Source: Thiobacillus denitrificans (lineage in GTDB: Bacteria > Pseudomonadota > Gammaproteobacteria > Burkholderiales > Thiobacillaceae). Taken from it: DNA of 17,362 nucleotides. The notes beneath the pieces are model-generated. The model saw nothing but the letters and a program-made list of their open reading frames with translations. It searched no databases and was not told the origin of the DNA. Positions 1 through 5,635 of the stretch are shown here, piece after piece. Numbering within the stretch: position 1 is the first letter of the stretch; every line of letters starts with the position of its first letter. A program made the position numbers and the translations under genes. The stretch is from NCBI GenBank assembly GCA_002424845.1, contig DILD01000056.1, forward strand, positions 52,283 through 69,644. The letters are read 5' to 3'.

Positions 1-660
1 CCCGGCAACTACATCGTCAACTACGCCGGGCTGAAATACGTCATCCCCTTCGGCCACCTGCGCCTGCGCATGTCCGGCCCCACCGCCGGGCGGCTCATCG
101 CCGCCGAGATCGGCCAACGCTTCGCCTCGTTCAACATGCCCAACCTGCACCGGCGCACCACCGAGGCGGGCCCGGGCGACGACTTCCGCCCCGGCGTCGA
201 CGTGGACGAGGCCAGCGTGGATGTCTCCAACGAGTTCGAGCGCCAGTTCTTCGGCGACCTGATGCTGTTTGCCACCGAAGCACTGGTCAAGCAGGCCGAC
301 GTCACCCGCCCCTTTGCGCAGGATGCGATCGAAGCCGTCGTCGCGCAGAAAGAGGCCGAACTGCTGGCGCTGTACCAGCAAAAGCACGACGCCATCGCCG
401 AGCGCAACCGGCAGCTGAACGAGCTCGTCTTCAACGCCGGCCATTGGTGGCTGCAGGCCAGCGAACAGGCGCCCGGCCTTGCTCATGCGCTGCGGCAGGT
501 GCGCGCCTTCATCGACAACATCGACCGCAATTTTGGCGAGCACGCGCTGGCCTGGCGCCAGATCCAGTCCGCCGCGCACCGCGCAGAACGCAAACGGCAG
601 ATCGTCGAGGCCTTGATGAACTACCGCGCCGAGCGGGATGCGTGGGACAGTTTGTTCTGA
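1..660 (+). CDS. 3' part of an unrecognised protein (start lies outside window)
   Basis: The frame is open from the first base and ends at TGA 658-660, giving 219 visible residues; an internal ATG at 70 is unlikely to be the start because good coding sequence precedes it. The visible part has a short beta-rich stretch (VNYAGLKYVIPFGHLRLRM), then an acidic linker (DDFRPGVDVDEASVDV) and a long helical C-terminus rich in Ala, Gln, Glu and Arg, with probable coiled coil around residues 105-145. There are no membrane segments and no catalytic motif that I recognise. It is the only sizeable plus-strand gene besides the toxin-antitoxin pair, so it is probably outside the defence island. A REP-like repeat starts directly after its stop codon. 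I do not assign a function. Confidence 0.75.
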   Translation, partial: PGNYIVNYAGLKYVIPFGHLRLRMSGPTAGRLIAAEIGQRFASFNMPNLHRRTTEAGPGDDFRPGVDVDEASVDVSNEFERQFFGDLMLFATEALVKQADVTRPFAQDAIEAVVAQKEAELLALYQQKHDAIAERNRQLNELVFNAGHWWLQASEQAPGLAHALRQVRAFIDNIDRNFGEHALAWRQIQSAAHRAERKRQIVEALMNYRAERDAWDSLF

Positions 661-836
661 CGGCGCCTTTATGCCCTTTCAGGGTGCTCGCCGCGATTTT
701 CGAACCGTCGTCCGCCGCGAATGCCCGCATCGCTCGCCCGCCCGCAATCGGCCCGAGGGCGGGCCTCCCACAAAAGCGCACAGTCCCCACCTGTAGGTGC
801 GGCGCCTTTATGCCCTCTGGGTGCTCGCCGCGATTG
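661..836. repeat. Cluster of three REP-like palindromic repeats
   Basis: Two direct copies of a unit that reads CGGCGCCTTTATGCCC, then GGGTGCTCGCCGCGATT, lie at 661-698 and 800-835; they differ mainly by two bases in the loop. Each folds as a hairpin with GCGGCG pairing to CGCCGC and a small inner CCC/GGG stem. Between them, at about 741-777, the opposite strand carries a related unit (GTGGGAGGCCCGCC ... GGGCCGATTGCGG). The GTGGGAG...CGATTG layout is that of the REP sequences common in Pseudomonas, Xanthomonas and relatives, and a facing pair of such units would be a BIME-like arrangement. The copy at 661 begins immediately after the upstream stop codon and may act as a 3' mRNA stabiliser or terminator. 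Confidence 0.6.
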
Positions 837-871
837 TCGTGCCGTGGGGTGAGGGGGGGCTTTCACGCCAC

Positions 872-926
872 AATGCGCAACATTGCGCAATGATTTAATC
901 AATCAAGTTGCGCAATGTTGCGCATT
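872..926. promoter_or_regulatory. Nested inverted repeat: two TGCGCAA-N2-TTGCGCA dyads
   Basis: A perfect 19-bp inverted repeat occupies 872-890 and 908-926, separated by 17 bases of AT-rich sequence. Each arm is itself a dyad, TGCGCAA CA TTGCGCA (874-889) and TGCGCAA TG TTGCGCA (909-924). The two dyad centres are 35 bp apart, a little over three helical turns. This could be a cooperative operator for a dimeric or tetrameric DNA-binding protein, or a long hairpin (19-bp stem) acting as a terminator for the gene ending at 660. It lies about 100 bp upstream of the toxin-antitoxin start. There is no T-run after it, which speaks against a simple rho-independent terminator. Confidence 0.55.
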
Positions 927-988
927 CCTGCAAAACACTTTGGTGATTCCTTGCCTACCTGCAGGGCGCCTCGGCGCGATTAGAGTTG

Positions 989-1010
989 TGCTATGCTGCG
1001 GGTGTATACA
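989..1010 (+). promoter_or_regulatory. Probable promoter and operator of the toxin-antitoxin pair
   Basis: An extended -10 element, TGCTATGCT (989-997), has no clear -35 box, which fits an extended -10 promoter. The predicted start of transcription, around 1004, falls inside the perfect palindrome TGTATACA (1003-1010), a plausible ribbon-helix-helix operator for autorepression by the antitoxin. Then comes a Shine-Dalgarno AGGAG at 1020-1024 before the ATG at 1031. The assignment is from pattern only. Confidence 0.4.
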
Positions 1011-1030
1011 TCGTCACACAGGAGCGGCTC

Positions 1031-1267
1031 ATGGCCACGGCTATCCTTACCCTACGCATCCCCGAAGAAACCAAGACCAAGCTCGACAAGCTGGCGCAGG
1101 CCACGCACCGATCCAAATCCTGGCTGGCGGAAGAAGCCATCACGCGCTACCTCGATCTGGAAGCCTGGCAGGTCGGTGAAATCGAACAGGCGATCGAGGA
1201 AGCCGACCGAGGGGACTTTGCGAGCCCGTCCGACCTGGCTGAGCTGCTGAAGAAGCATGCAGGTTAA
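1031..1267 (+). CDS. Ribbon-helix-helix (CopG/RelB-like) antitoxin
   Basis: This 78-residue protein has the RHH layout: beta strand ILTLRIPEE (residues 5-13), helix TKTKLDKLAQATH, turn, then helix RSKSWLAEEAITRYLD ending near residue 43. The acidic C-terminal tail (EIEQAIEEADRGDFASPSDL) would wrap the toxin. RHH antitoxins dimerise, bind the promoter of their own operon and neutralise a partner toxin. I chose ATG 1031 over the upstream TTG 986 because AGGAG sits 6 nt before 1031 and the RHH strand starts just after it. The C-terminus overlaps the toxin start by 11 nt, typical of coupled antitoxin-toxin pairs. It is one of only two complete genes on the plus strand here. Confidence 0.88.
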   Translation: MATAILTLRIPEETKTKLDKLAQATHRSKSWLAEEAITRYLDLEAWQVGEIEQAIEEADRGDFASPSDLAELLKKHAG

Positions 1268-1550
1268 ATGGCTGCAGCGCGCCCTGCTCAACCTCGAGCA
1301 GGAAGCGGCCTGGATTGCGCAGGACGATCCCCGCGCCGCAGCAAGCTTCGTCACGGAGACCGACACTGCCACCCGTTTGCTCGCGCAGCATCCCGACATG
1401 GGGCGGCCGGGCCGCGTGCCGGGCACCCGCGAACTCGTGCTGCCACACTTTCCCTACATCATTCCCTATCGCGTCAAAGCGCAGCGCGTGGAAATCCTGC
1501 GCGTGTTCCACACGGCGCGCAAATGGCCGCCCGGATTTGGGGCGCAATAA
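1257..1550 (+). CDS. RelE/ParE-family toxin
   Basis: The 97-residue protein matches the RelE/ParE plasmid-stabilisation family: an N-terminal VKWLQRALLNLEQEAAWIAQDDP helix-rich start, the central HPDMGRPGRVPGTREL segment, and the C-terminal strands YIIPYRV and VEILRVFHTARKWP. In this family PGTREL, the YRV strand and VEILRVxHxxRxWP are the most conserved parts. RelE members cleave mRNA on the ribosome while ParE members poison gyrase; the sequence alone does not say which applies here, though the family layout with an RHH antitoxin is closer to ParE. It overlaps the antitoxin by 11 nt, so translation is coupled. Length is normal and the frame is intact. Confidence 0.88.
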   Translation: MQVKWLQRALLNLEQEAAWIAQDDPRAAASFVTETDTATRLLAQHPDMGRPGRVPGTRELVLPHFPYIIPYRVKAQRVEILRVFHTARKWPPGFGAQ

Positions 1551-1562
1551 GTGACGCATGAC

Positions 1563-1628
1563 ATTCTGGATTGCTTCCCACCACGGCCTTCGGCCTCGTG
1601 GCTAAAGGCAACAGCACTCGCAATGACC
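1563..1628 (-). repeat. Dispersed GTCATTGCGAG...GAAGCAATCCAG-type repeat
   Basis: Read on the minus strand this segment begins GTCATTGCGAG and ends GAAGCAATCCAGAAT, with an inner imperfect stem (CCACGAGGCC/GGCCGTGG) around an AAGG loop region. GTCATTGCGAG...GAAGCAATCC ends are the hallmark of a small non-coding repeat scattered through many proteobacterial and other genomes, usually between genes. It sits just past the toxin stop codon (1550) and before the end of the minus-strand gene at 1652, the junction of two convergent transcripts. I infer the family from remembered end sequences, not a search. Confidence 0.6.
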
Positions 1629-1641
1629 GGAATCGATTGAT

Positions 1642-1662
1642 TCACCCCTTCCTAAAGGGTGA
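1642..1662. terminator. Weak inverted repeat between convergent genes
   Basis: TCACCC (1642-1647) pairs with GGGTGA (1657-1662), with one mismatch then two further pairs inside. It overlaps the last codons and stop of the minus-strand sulfotransferase-like gene. Because the two flanking genes converge, it could work as a bidirectional terminator, but neither side has a T-run, so this is weak. Confidence 0.25.
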
Positions 1663-2377
1663 TCGCATCCATCGCGCCAGAAACAATCAACTCCCGACTT
1701 TCCCGATACGCCGCCTGCGCGGCGCTGAGCGCCTCCTCCGGAATCACAATATGCGAGTAATCCACCCGCGTCCGGTCGATGCGCCCGCCATGAATGCGCG
1801 CCGACGAATCCCCCCTGCCCGCCTTGCCGGTCTGGCTGAAGGTCTGGTACCGCTCGCTCAAGGGCGAGTCCAGCGCGAGCCAGTCCGACAGCCTGGGCAG
1901 CAGCCGCTCCGGCGCGGTTTGCAGCAGCTCCGCATCGAAATAGCAGTAGCCCCGCTCGGCCGTGCGGCAAAAATCGGCAAGCGCCTTCACCCGCTCGACA
2001 TAGTAGTGGGCCGCCGCCACCGGCGAGGCGTAAAGGTCCGGGTCCGGCTTCTGCCGAAACAGATGCACGATGCTCCTGATCGTGCGCGCCGGCTCTGCCA
2101 GGGCAACCAGTATCTTGAGTTCGGCCGAACCCAGCCGCTCGGGCTTCAGCACATAGTCGTTGTGCAGCAGCTTGTCGAACAGATAGCGGCTGTTTGGCTT
2201 GAGCACATCGCCCTGCCGGAACCCCTCCAACTGCCTGCCCAGCGCGGCGGCATCCTCATAGCTGATGTGCATTTCGTAGTAACCATTGATCTGCGGGTGC
2301 GAGCCGAGAATATGCCCCGCCAGACTGGTGAAGGCGCGCATGTGGCTCAGCAGGAAGATTCTGGCGTAATCAGACAA
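1652..2377 (-). CDS. Sulfotransferase-like P-loop protein
   Basis: This 241-residue protein begins IFLLSHMRAFTSLAGHILGSHPQINGYYE (split here: IFLLSHMRAFTSL, then AGHILGSHPQI), which resembles the 5'-phosphosulfate-binding loop of sulfotransferases followed by the usual small hydrophobic helix and HP.I motif. AEPARTIRSIVHLFR (about residues 95-108) resembles the 3'-phosphate-binding Arg...Ser motif. Family members transfer sulfate from PAPS; the loop here is divergent (HMRAFTS rather than RSGTT), so substrate and even activity are uncertain. The start is TTG 2377, since an in-frame TGA lies two codons upstream and the later ATG would delete the P-loop; there is no clear Shine-Dalgarno. It follows the HEPN-like gene by 37 nt on the same strand and probably shares its transcript. 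Confidence 0.55.
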   Translation of the reverse strand: MSDYARIFLLSHMRAFTSLAGHILGSHPQINGYYEMHISYEDAAALGRQLEGFRQGDVLKPNSRYLFDKLLHNDYVLKPERLGSAELKILVALAEPARTIRSIVHLFRQKPDPDLYASPVAAAHYYVERVKALADFCRTAERGYCYFDAELLQTAPERLLPRLSDWLALDSPLSERYQTFSQTGKAGRGDSSARIHGGRIDRTRVDYSHIVIPEEALSAAQAAYRESRELIVSGAMDAITL

Positions 2378-2414
2378 GGGTCAATTGGCGCGCACCGTCT
2401 CGCGAAACACCGGA

Positions 2415-2843
2415 TCAGCGCCGCGCCACCGGCCCAAGCGCCTCGACCCGCTCGGCAACTGTCCGCGCAGCTCGGACCAAGGCCTCCACCAGCGCATCGT
2501 CCACATCCAGGTCGCCTTCGTACTCGGCCAGATTGCGCTTGTTGTGCGCCTGATCGAGCACCCGCCATTGAGCGGCTTCGAGCGCGAGCGTATGAGTCAG
2601 GCTCTGGAATACCAGATAGCGATTCTCGGAACGGTAGCCGTGCCAGCGTAGCGCCGCCAGCGACAAGGCATGCGCCGCGTTGTAGGCCAGGTCGAAGCGG
2701 CTTTCCAGCGAAAGCACGGCGTTCTCCGCATCACGCAGACGCACCAGGCCCGAACGGACCAGGCCGTCGAACTCCGCCTGTGCCGGCGGCTCGGCCTTGA
2801 GCTTGCCGATCTTGACCAGGTTATCCAGCGGCGAGGAGGTCAT
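2415..2843 (-). CDS. HEPN-like partner of the MNT nucleotidyltransferase
   Basis: This all-helical 142-residue protein starts LDNLVKIGKLKAEPPAQAEF and carries SLESRFDLAYNAAHALSLAA (residues 45-64) and HNKRNLAEYEG (100-110). The last segment sits where HEPN ribonucleases carry their Rx4-6H motif; here Arg103-Asn104 is present but a Tyr (108) stands where His is expected. Similar small proteins are commonly encoded just after a winged-helix nucleotidyltransferase, and the pair is treated as an MNT-HEPN toxin-antitoxin relative. The 5' end overlaps the nucleotidyltransferase gene by 23 nt, with GGAAG six bases before ATG 2843, which indicates translational coupling. Whether it is a toxin is inference; with the His missing it may be a structural or altered member. 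Confidence 0.7.
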   Translation of the reverse strand: MTSSPLDNLVKIGKLKAEPPAQAEFDGLVRSGLVRLRDAENAVLSLESRFDLAYNAAHALSLAALRWHGYRSENRYLVFQSLTHTLALEAAQWRVLDQAHNKRNLAEYEGDLDVDDALVEALVRAARTVAERVEALGPVARR

Positions 2844-3492
2844 CGTGATCTTCCGTCATCCGAATGGTTTCGCCGGCCAGCACCTTGGTGAGAAACGGGT
2901 TGCCGCTTGCCCGGCGACGGCGGAATTCCGCCACGGTGTATAAGGTCGGGCTGACGCGGCGGCCGAGCTGCTGCTCCACCGGCGTCAACGCTGCGAAGAC
3001 CTGTTCCAGCGTCAGCGCGTCCGACACGATCAGCAGGTCGATATCGCTCAAGGCCGTATCGCTGCCCTTGGCCACCGAACCATAAATCAGCGCCAGCCGC
3101 ACCACCTCGCCGAGCGGCGTCAGCGCCGCGCGCAGCACTTCCGCCGGCCCCAGCGTCTTGGTCACGATGCCACACAGCTCCCCGAAAATCGGCGCCGCCG
3201 GGTTGGCCTGGTAATGCTTCTGGCTGCCGAGCCGCGTCACCGTCACCAGCCCGCTTTCCACCAGCCGCCGCACCTCGCGCTGCACCGCGCCCGATCCGGC
3301 GCCCACCAAGCTGATCAGCTCATTGGTGAAGAAACTGCGTTCGGGCTGGCCGAACAGCAGCGCCAGGACGCGCTGCTGCGTCGCCGAAAACAGCGCATCG
3401 GCGATGCTGGTTCGCGAGGAAGCGGGCGCATGTGTTTCCGCCGCGCCCGGCTTCTGTGATTTTGAAGTCTTTGGAATACCCATTTCGGGCAT
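2821..3492 (-). CDS. Winged-helix / MNT-type nucleotidyltransferase (putative antitoxin)
   Basis: The 223-residue protein has two domains. Residues about 30-95 form a winged helix (LFSATQQRVLALLFGQ, then NELISLVGAGSGAVQREV, RLVESGLVTVTRLGSQKHY). Residues 120-223 form a minimal nucleotidyltransferase with LIYGSVAKGSD (Gly138-Ser139) and LSDIDLLIV (Asp150, Asp152), the GS...DxD signature for metal and NTP binding. In MNT-HEPN pairs the MNT protein adds nucleotides to the HEPN toxin and silences it. ATG 3492 is preferred to the GTG at 3534 because AAGGG lies 7 nt before it. The fused DNA-binding domain and the dyad at 3476-3513 suggest it represses its own operon. It overlaps the next gene by 23 nt. 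Confidence 0.82.
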   Translation of the reverse strand: MPEMGIPKTSKSQKPGAAETHAPASSRTSIADALFSATQQRVLALLFGQPERSFFTNELISLVGAGSGAVQREVRRLVESGLVTVTRLGSQKHYQANPAAPIFGELCGIVTKTLGPAEVLRAALTPLGEVVRLALIYGSVAKGSDTALSDIDLLIVSDALTLEQVFAALTPVEQQLGRRVSPTLYTVAEFRRRRASGNPFLTKVLAGETIRMTEDHDDLLAAG

Positions 3493-3513
3493 GTTAATGC
3501 CCTTTTTGGGTAT
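3476..3513 (-). promoter_or_regulatory. 38-bp dyad over the start of the MNT operon (putative operator)
   Basis: On the minus strand the sequence reads ATACCCAAAAAGGGCAT, TAAC, ATGCCCGAAATGGGTAT. The outer six bases of each arm (ATACCC/GGGTAT) and the inner six (GGGCAT/ATGCCC) pair perfectly; only the central five bases differ. Each arm is also locally symmetrical (CCC-N5-GGG), so two dimers could bind. The dyad includes the Shine-Dalgarno and start codon, so a bound repressor, most likely the winged-helix domain encoded just downstream, would block expression. Confidence 0.55.
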
Positions 3514-3566
3514 ATTCAAGCCAAGGCTCGCCACCGCCGTGGTTTAGCCGAAGTCACGTCGGCATT

Positions 3567-3612
3567 GTTCCGTAGTTTCGGTCGTTACGAACAAGTACCG
3601 AAAGAATGGAAC
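3567..3612. repeat. Interrupted 16-bp inverted repeat downstream of the helicase gene
   Basis: GTTCC-N4-TTTCGGT (3567-3582) is mirrored by ACCGAAA-N4-GGAAC (3597-3612), with a 14-base loop. Twelve of sixteen arm positions pair, and the four unpaired positions face each other as a symmetrical internal loop. The element lies in the 192-bp gap between the helicase stop and the MNT operon start. It could be a transcription terminator without a T-tract, a protein-binding site for the MNT promoter, or a recombination remnant. The rest of 3514-3684 shows nothing else that I can support. Confidence 0.45.
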
Positions 3613-3684
3613 TACACAGGCTGAGATGTCAGAGTGGAAATTGATAAAACAGCACCCCGCCCCCGAACCACAAGGCCACGTAAA

Positions 3685-5478
3685 TCACGCAGGCGTGCTT
3701 TCCAGAACAAGCAGCTCTTTGGTTGCCCGCGTCATCGCCACGTAAAGCAGCCTCGCCTCATCTTCAGCCGCCTTGTCGTCGTCGGTCGAGATACACACAC
3801 CGGGGATCGCCACCAGCGGGAATTCCAGCCCTTTGCTGCTGTGATACGTGATCAGCTTCACCGTGTCCTGCTTGTCGCCAAACTCCATGTTCTTGTGGCT
3901 TGTGATCGGCACGCCTGCGTTCTCGAAGGCACGGATGAGGGTTTTGCCGACCGGCTCCCAATGCCGGTAGAGGACGGCCATGTCTTTCCACGCCGTACCG
4001 TCCCGATGCGCCGCCTTGAATTGCTCAACAATGTATTTCGCCTCGTCTTTCAGCGTTGGCAGCTTGATCAACAATGGCTTGGGGCCGTGACGCCCGGCCG
4101 ACACGGGCGACAACCTGGGCACGCCATCTTCCGACGCTTCCGACGGTGAAAGCAGTTCCTTGGCAAAACGGGCGGCAAATTCCAGAACCTCCTGCGTATT
4201 GCGGTAGTTGATTTTGAGAACCGTCGTCCGCCCCTGCGCCTGCACGCCCACGCTCTTGAAACTGAAATTGCGTTTCTCGCCCGTGTCGTAAATCGACTGC
4301 GCATCGTCGTACAGCACCAGCAGCGAATTGGTGAGCGGGTCCACCATCTGCACCACCAGCTTGAACCACTCCGGGCGGAAATCGTGACCTTCGTCGATCA
4401 TGACCGCTTCGTACTGCCCGGACGGGATGAGCTTGTTGTCCACCCCGCGAATAACCTTGTCCACCATGTCATCCCAATAGCCATCCCGTTTAGCCCCACC
4501 TTCCGGCAACCCCACGTTGTAGGCGGTCAACTGGCGATGGCACCAGGCGTGAAAGTTCTGCACGATGACCTTGTCGGCCACGCCCTTTTCCTGCATCCAG
4601 TGTTCCAGCCGCTTGGCCAAAGCCTTGTTGTAACAAAGGATCAGGATCGGCTTGGTGGATACCTTGGCCAGGCACTCCGCGCGGTAGCCAAGGATCAGCG
4701 TCTTGCCGGAACCCGCCACGCCATGAATCACGCGATGGCCTTCGCCCAGGCTGCGCGCCAGCTGCTCCTGCTGCAAATCCATCACCCGCAAAATATCGGG
4801 CAGCGCAGCAGACTCCGCTTCCGCCTCGTCGAACAAGCCAACCTGTTTCGCCGGCAGGCGAATCTCGGGAAACATGTGCCAGCGCACCCGGTCGATTTGC
4901 GGCAGGCCCAGGTTGCCGAATCCGCCCACGGTAAACATGTCCCACAGCCGTTTCTGAAAGGCTTCCGCCTCCACCGACTCGACCATCTCGTCCTGGCAGA
5001 TCACCCGGTGGGCTTCCAGCACCTCGCTCAAGTCCGTGCTTTCAAACTGCTTGCGGCTGATGTTCGTCAGCACCACCCCATACGCCCAGGGGAACAACGG
5101 CTTACCCTGCATGCGCCCGCTGCTGAAAACCAGCTGAGGGTCTTTTTCCAGCACGCCAACCACGGCATGCGCATATTGACGCGCCTGCTCCAACGGGTTG
5201 GCCGCGTGCACCAATCCCCTGTTGGTCAGCAGAGAAACGTCGGACTTGGTAATCGACTGAATCGTATCCAGCTTCCAGTCCTTCACCTCCAGGATCAGCA
5301 GTCCGCGCTTGGGATGCAGCACGACAAAATCCGGATGCCGCATCGACTGCCCGATTGGCACGTCGTACCAGCACAGATAGTCGTCTTCGAGTTTGGCTTC
5401 CAGCCGCTGGGCAAAGCGCCGTTCGCCGGAGGTCATGCGCGAAGCGCAAGCTGAGTAGCTGGGTATCAGTGTGGCCAT
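3685..5478 (-). CDS. NERD-nuclease / UvrD-like superfamily 1 helicase
   Basis: The 597-residue protein begins with a NERD domain: HPDFVVLHPKRGLLILEVKDW gives the nuclease-like Asp50 and Glu64-x-Lys66 (motif D...ExK). A helicase core follows: Walker A GVAGSGKT (253-260), an ILILCYNKAL strand (motif Ia), Walker B MIDEGHDF (about 361-368), DDAQSIY (391-397), INYRNT, ITYHSSKGLEF and LLYVAMTRA, as in UvrD/Rep enzymes. It should be an ATP-driven DNA-translocating nuclease. It is single-chain and smaller than AddA or UvrD, as seen for stand-alone NERD helicases. ATG 5478 is chosen over TTG 5487 because GAGGG lies ten bases before it. It follows a small ORF by 19 nt, in a row with the RhuM-family gene. 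Confidence 0.9.
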   Translation of the reverse strand: MATLIPSYSACASRMTSGERRFAQRLEAKLEDDYLCWYDVPIGQSMRHPDFVVLHPKRGLLILEVKDWKLDTIQSITKSDVSLLTNRGLVHAANPLEQARQYAHAVVGVLEKDPQLVFSSGRMQGKPLFPWAYGVVLTNISRKQFESTDLSEVLEAHRVICQDEMVESVEAEAFQKRLWDMFTVGGFGNLGLPQIDRVRWHMFPEIRLPAKQVGLFDEAEAESAALPDILRVMDLQQEQLARSLGEGHRVIHGVAGSGKTLILGYRAECLAKVSTKPILILCYNKALAKRLEHWMQEKGVADKVIVQNFHAWCHRQLTAYNVGLPEGGAKRDGYWDDMVDKVIRGVDNKLIPSGQYEAVMIDEGHDFRPEWFKLVVQMVDPLTNSLLVLYDDAQSIYDTGEKRNFSFKSVGVQAQGRTTVLKINYRNTQEVLEFAARFAKELLSPSEASEDGVPRLSPVSAGRHGPKPLLIKLPTLKDEAKYIVEQFKAAHRDGTAWKDMAVLYRHWEPVGKTLIRAFENAGVPITSHKNMEFGDKQDTVKLITYHSSKGLEFPLVAIPGVCISTDDDKAAEDEARLLYVAMTRATKELLVLESTPA

Positions 5479-5497
5479 GCGGTTCAACCCTCGTTTG

Positions 5498-5632
5498 CTA
5501 ACCAGGCTTCGATTGTTTCTTCAGGCCGTACAGGTCTTGCAACAACCCGAGCAAGCCAGCACGAGCACGGTCGAAATCGGCCCGTCTGGTTTTAGCGTCG
5601 CTCCACGATGGGGCTGCTTTCTTCATGGCCAT
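5498..5632 (-). CDS. Small conserved-looking ORF, probably C-terminally truncated
   Basis: A 44-residue frame lies between the RhuM-family stop (5636) and the helicase start (5478), three and nineteen bases away. It starts MAMKKAAPSWSDAKTRRADF and contains FDRARAGLLGLLQDLYGLKK. An AAGGA ten bases before the ATG lies inside the end of the RhuM gene, so translation could be coupled. The FDR.GLLGL.QDLY core reminds me of small uncharacterised proteins in which it is followed by a longer conserved tail (SKDNQAFLHARF-like); here the tail is replaced by KKQSKPG and a stop. It is therefore either a shortened relic or a small bridging gene. Function unknown. Confidence 0.5.
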   Translation of the reverse strand: MAMKKAAPSWSDAKTRRADFDRARAGLLGLLQDLYGLKKQSKPG

Positions 5633-5635
5633 TCG

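Noticed and set aside
661..836. CRISPR array
   Set aside because: Only two direct copies with an inverted one between, unequal spacing and hairpin structure; no cas genes in the window.
444..893. Plus-strand frame of 149 codons overlapping the first gene and the REP cluster
   Set aside because: Out-of-frame shadow of the border gene running into repeats; no ribosome site.
986..1030. Longer antitoxin start at TTG 986
   Set aside because: It would translate the promoter and operator region; AGGAG points to ATG 1031 where the RHH strand begins.
1571..2800. Plus-strand open frame of 409 codons opposite the sulfotransferase-like and HEPN-like genes
   Set aside because: Arg/Pro-rich antisense artefact; begins inside the dispersed repeat and covers two better-supported genes.
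4384..5454. Plus-strand open frame of 356 codons opposite the NERD helicase
   Set aside because: Antisense to well-conserved helicase motifs; His/Gln-rich shadow with no domain.
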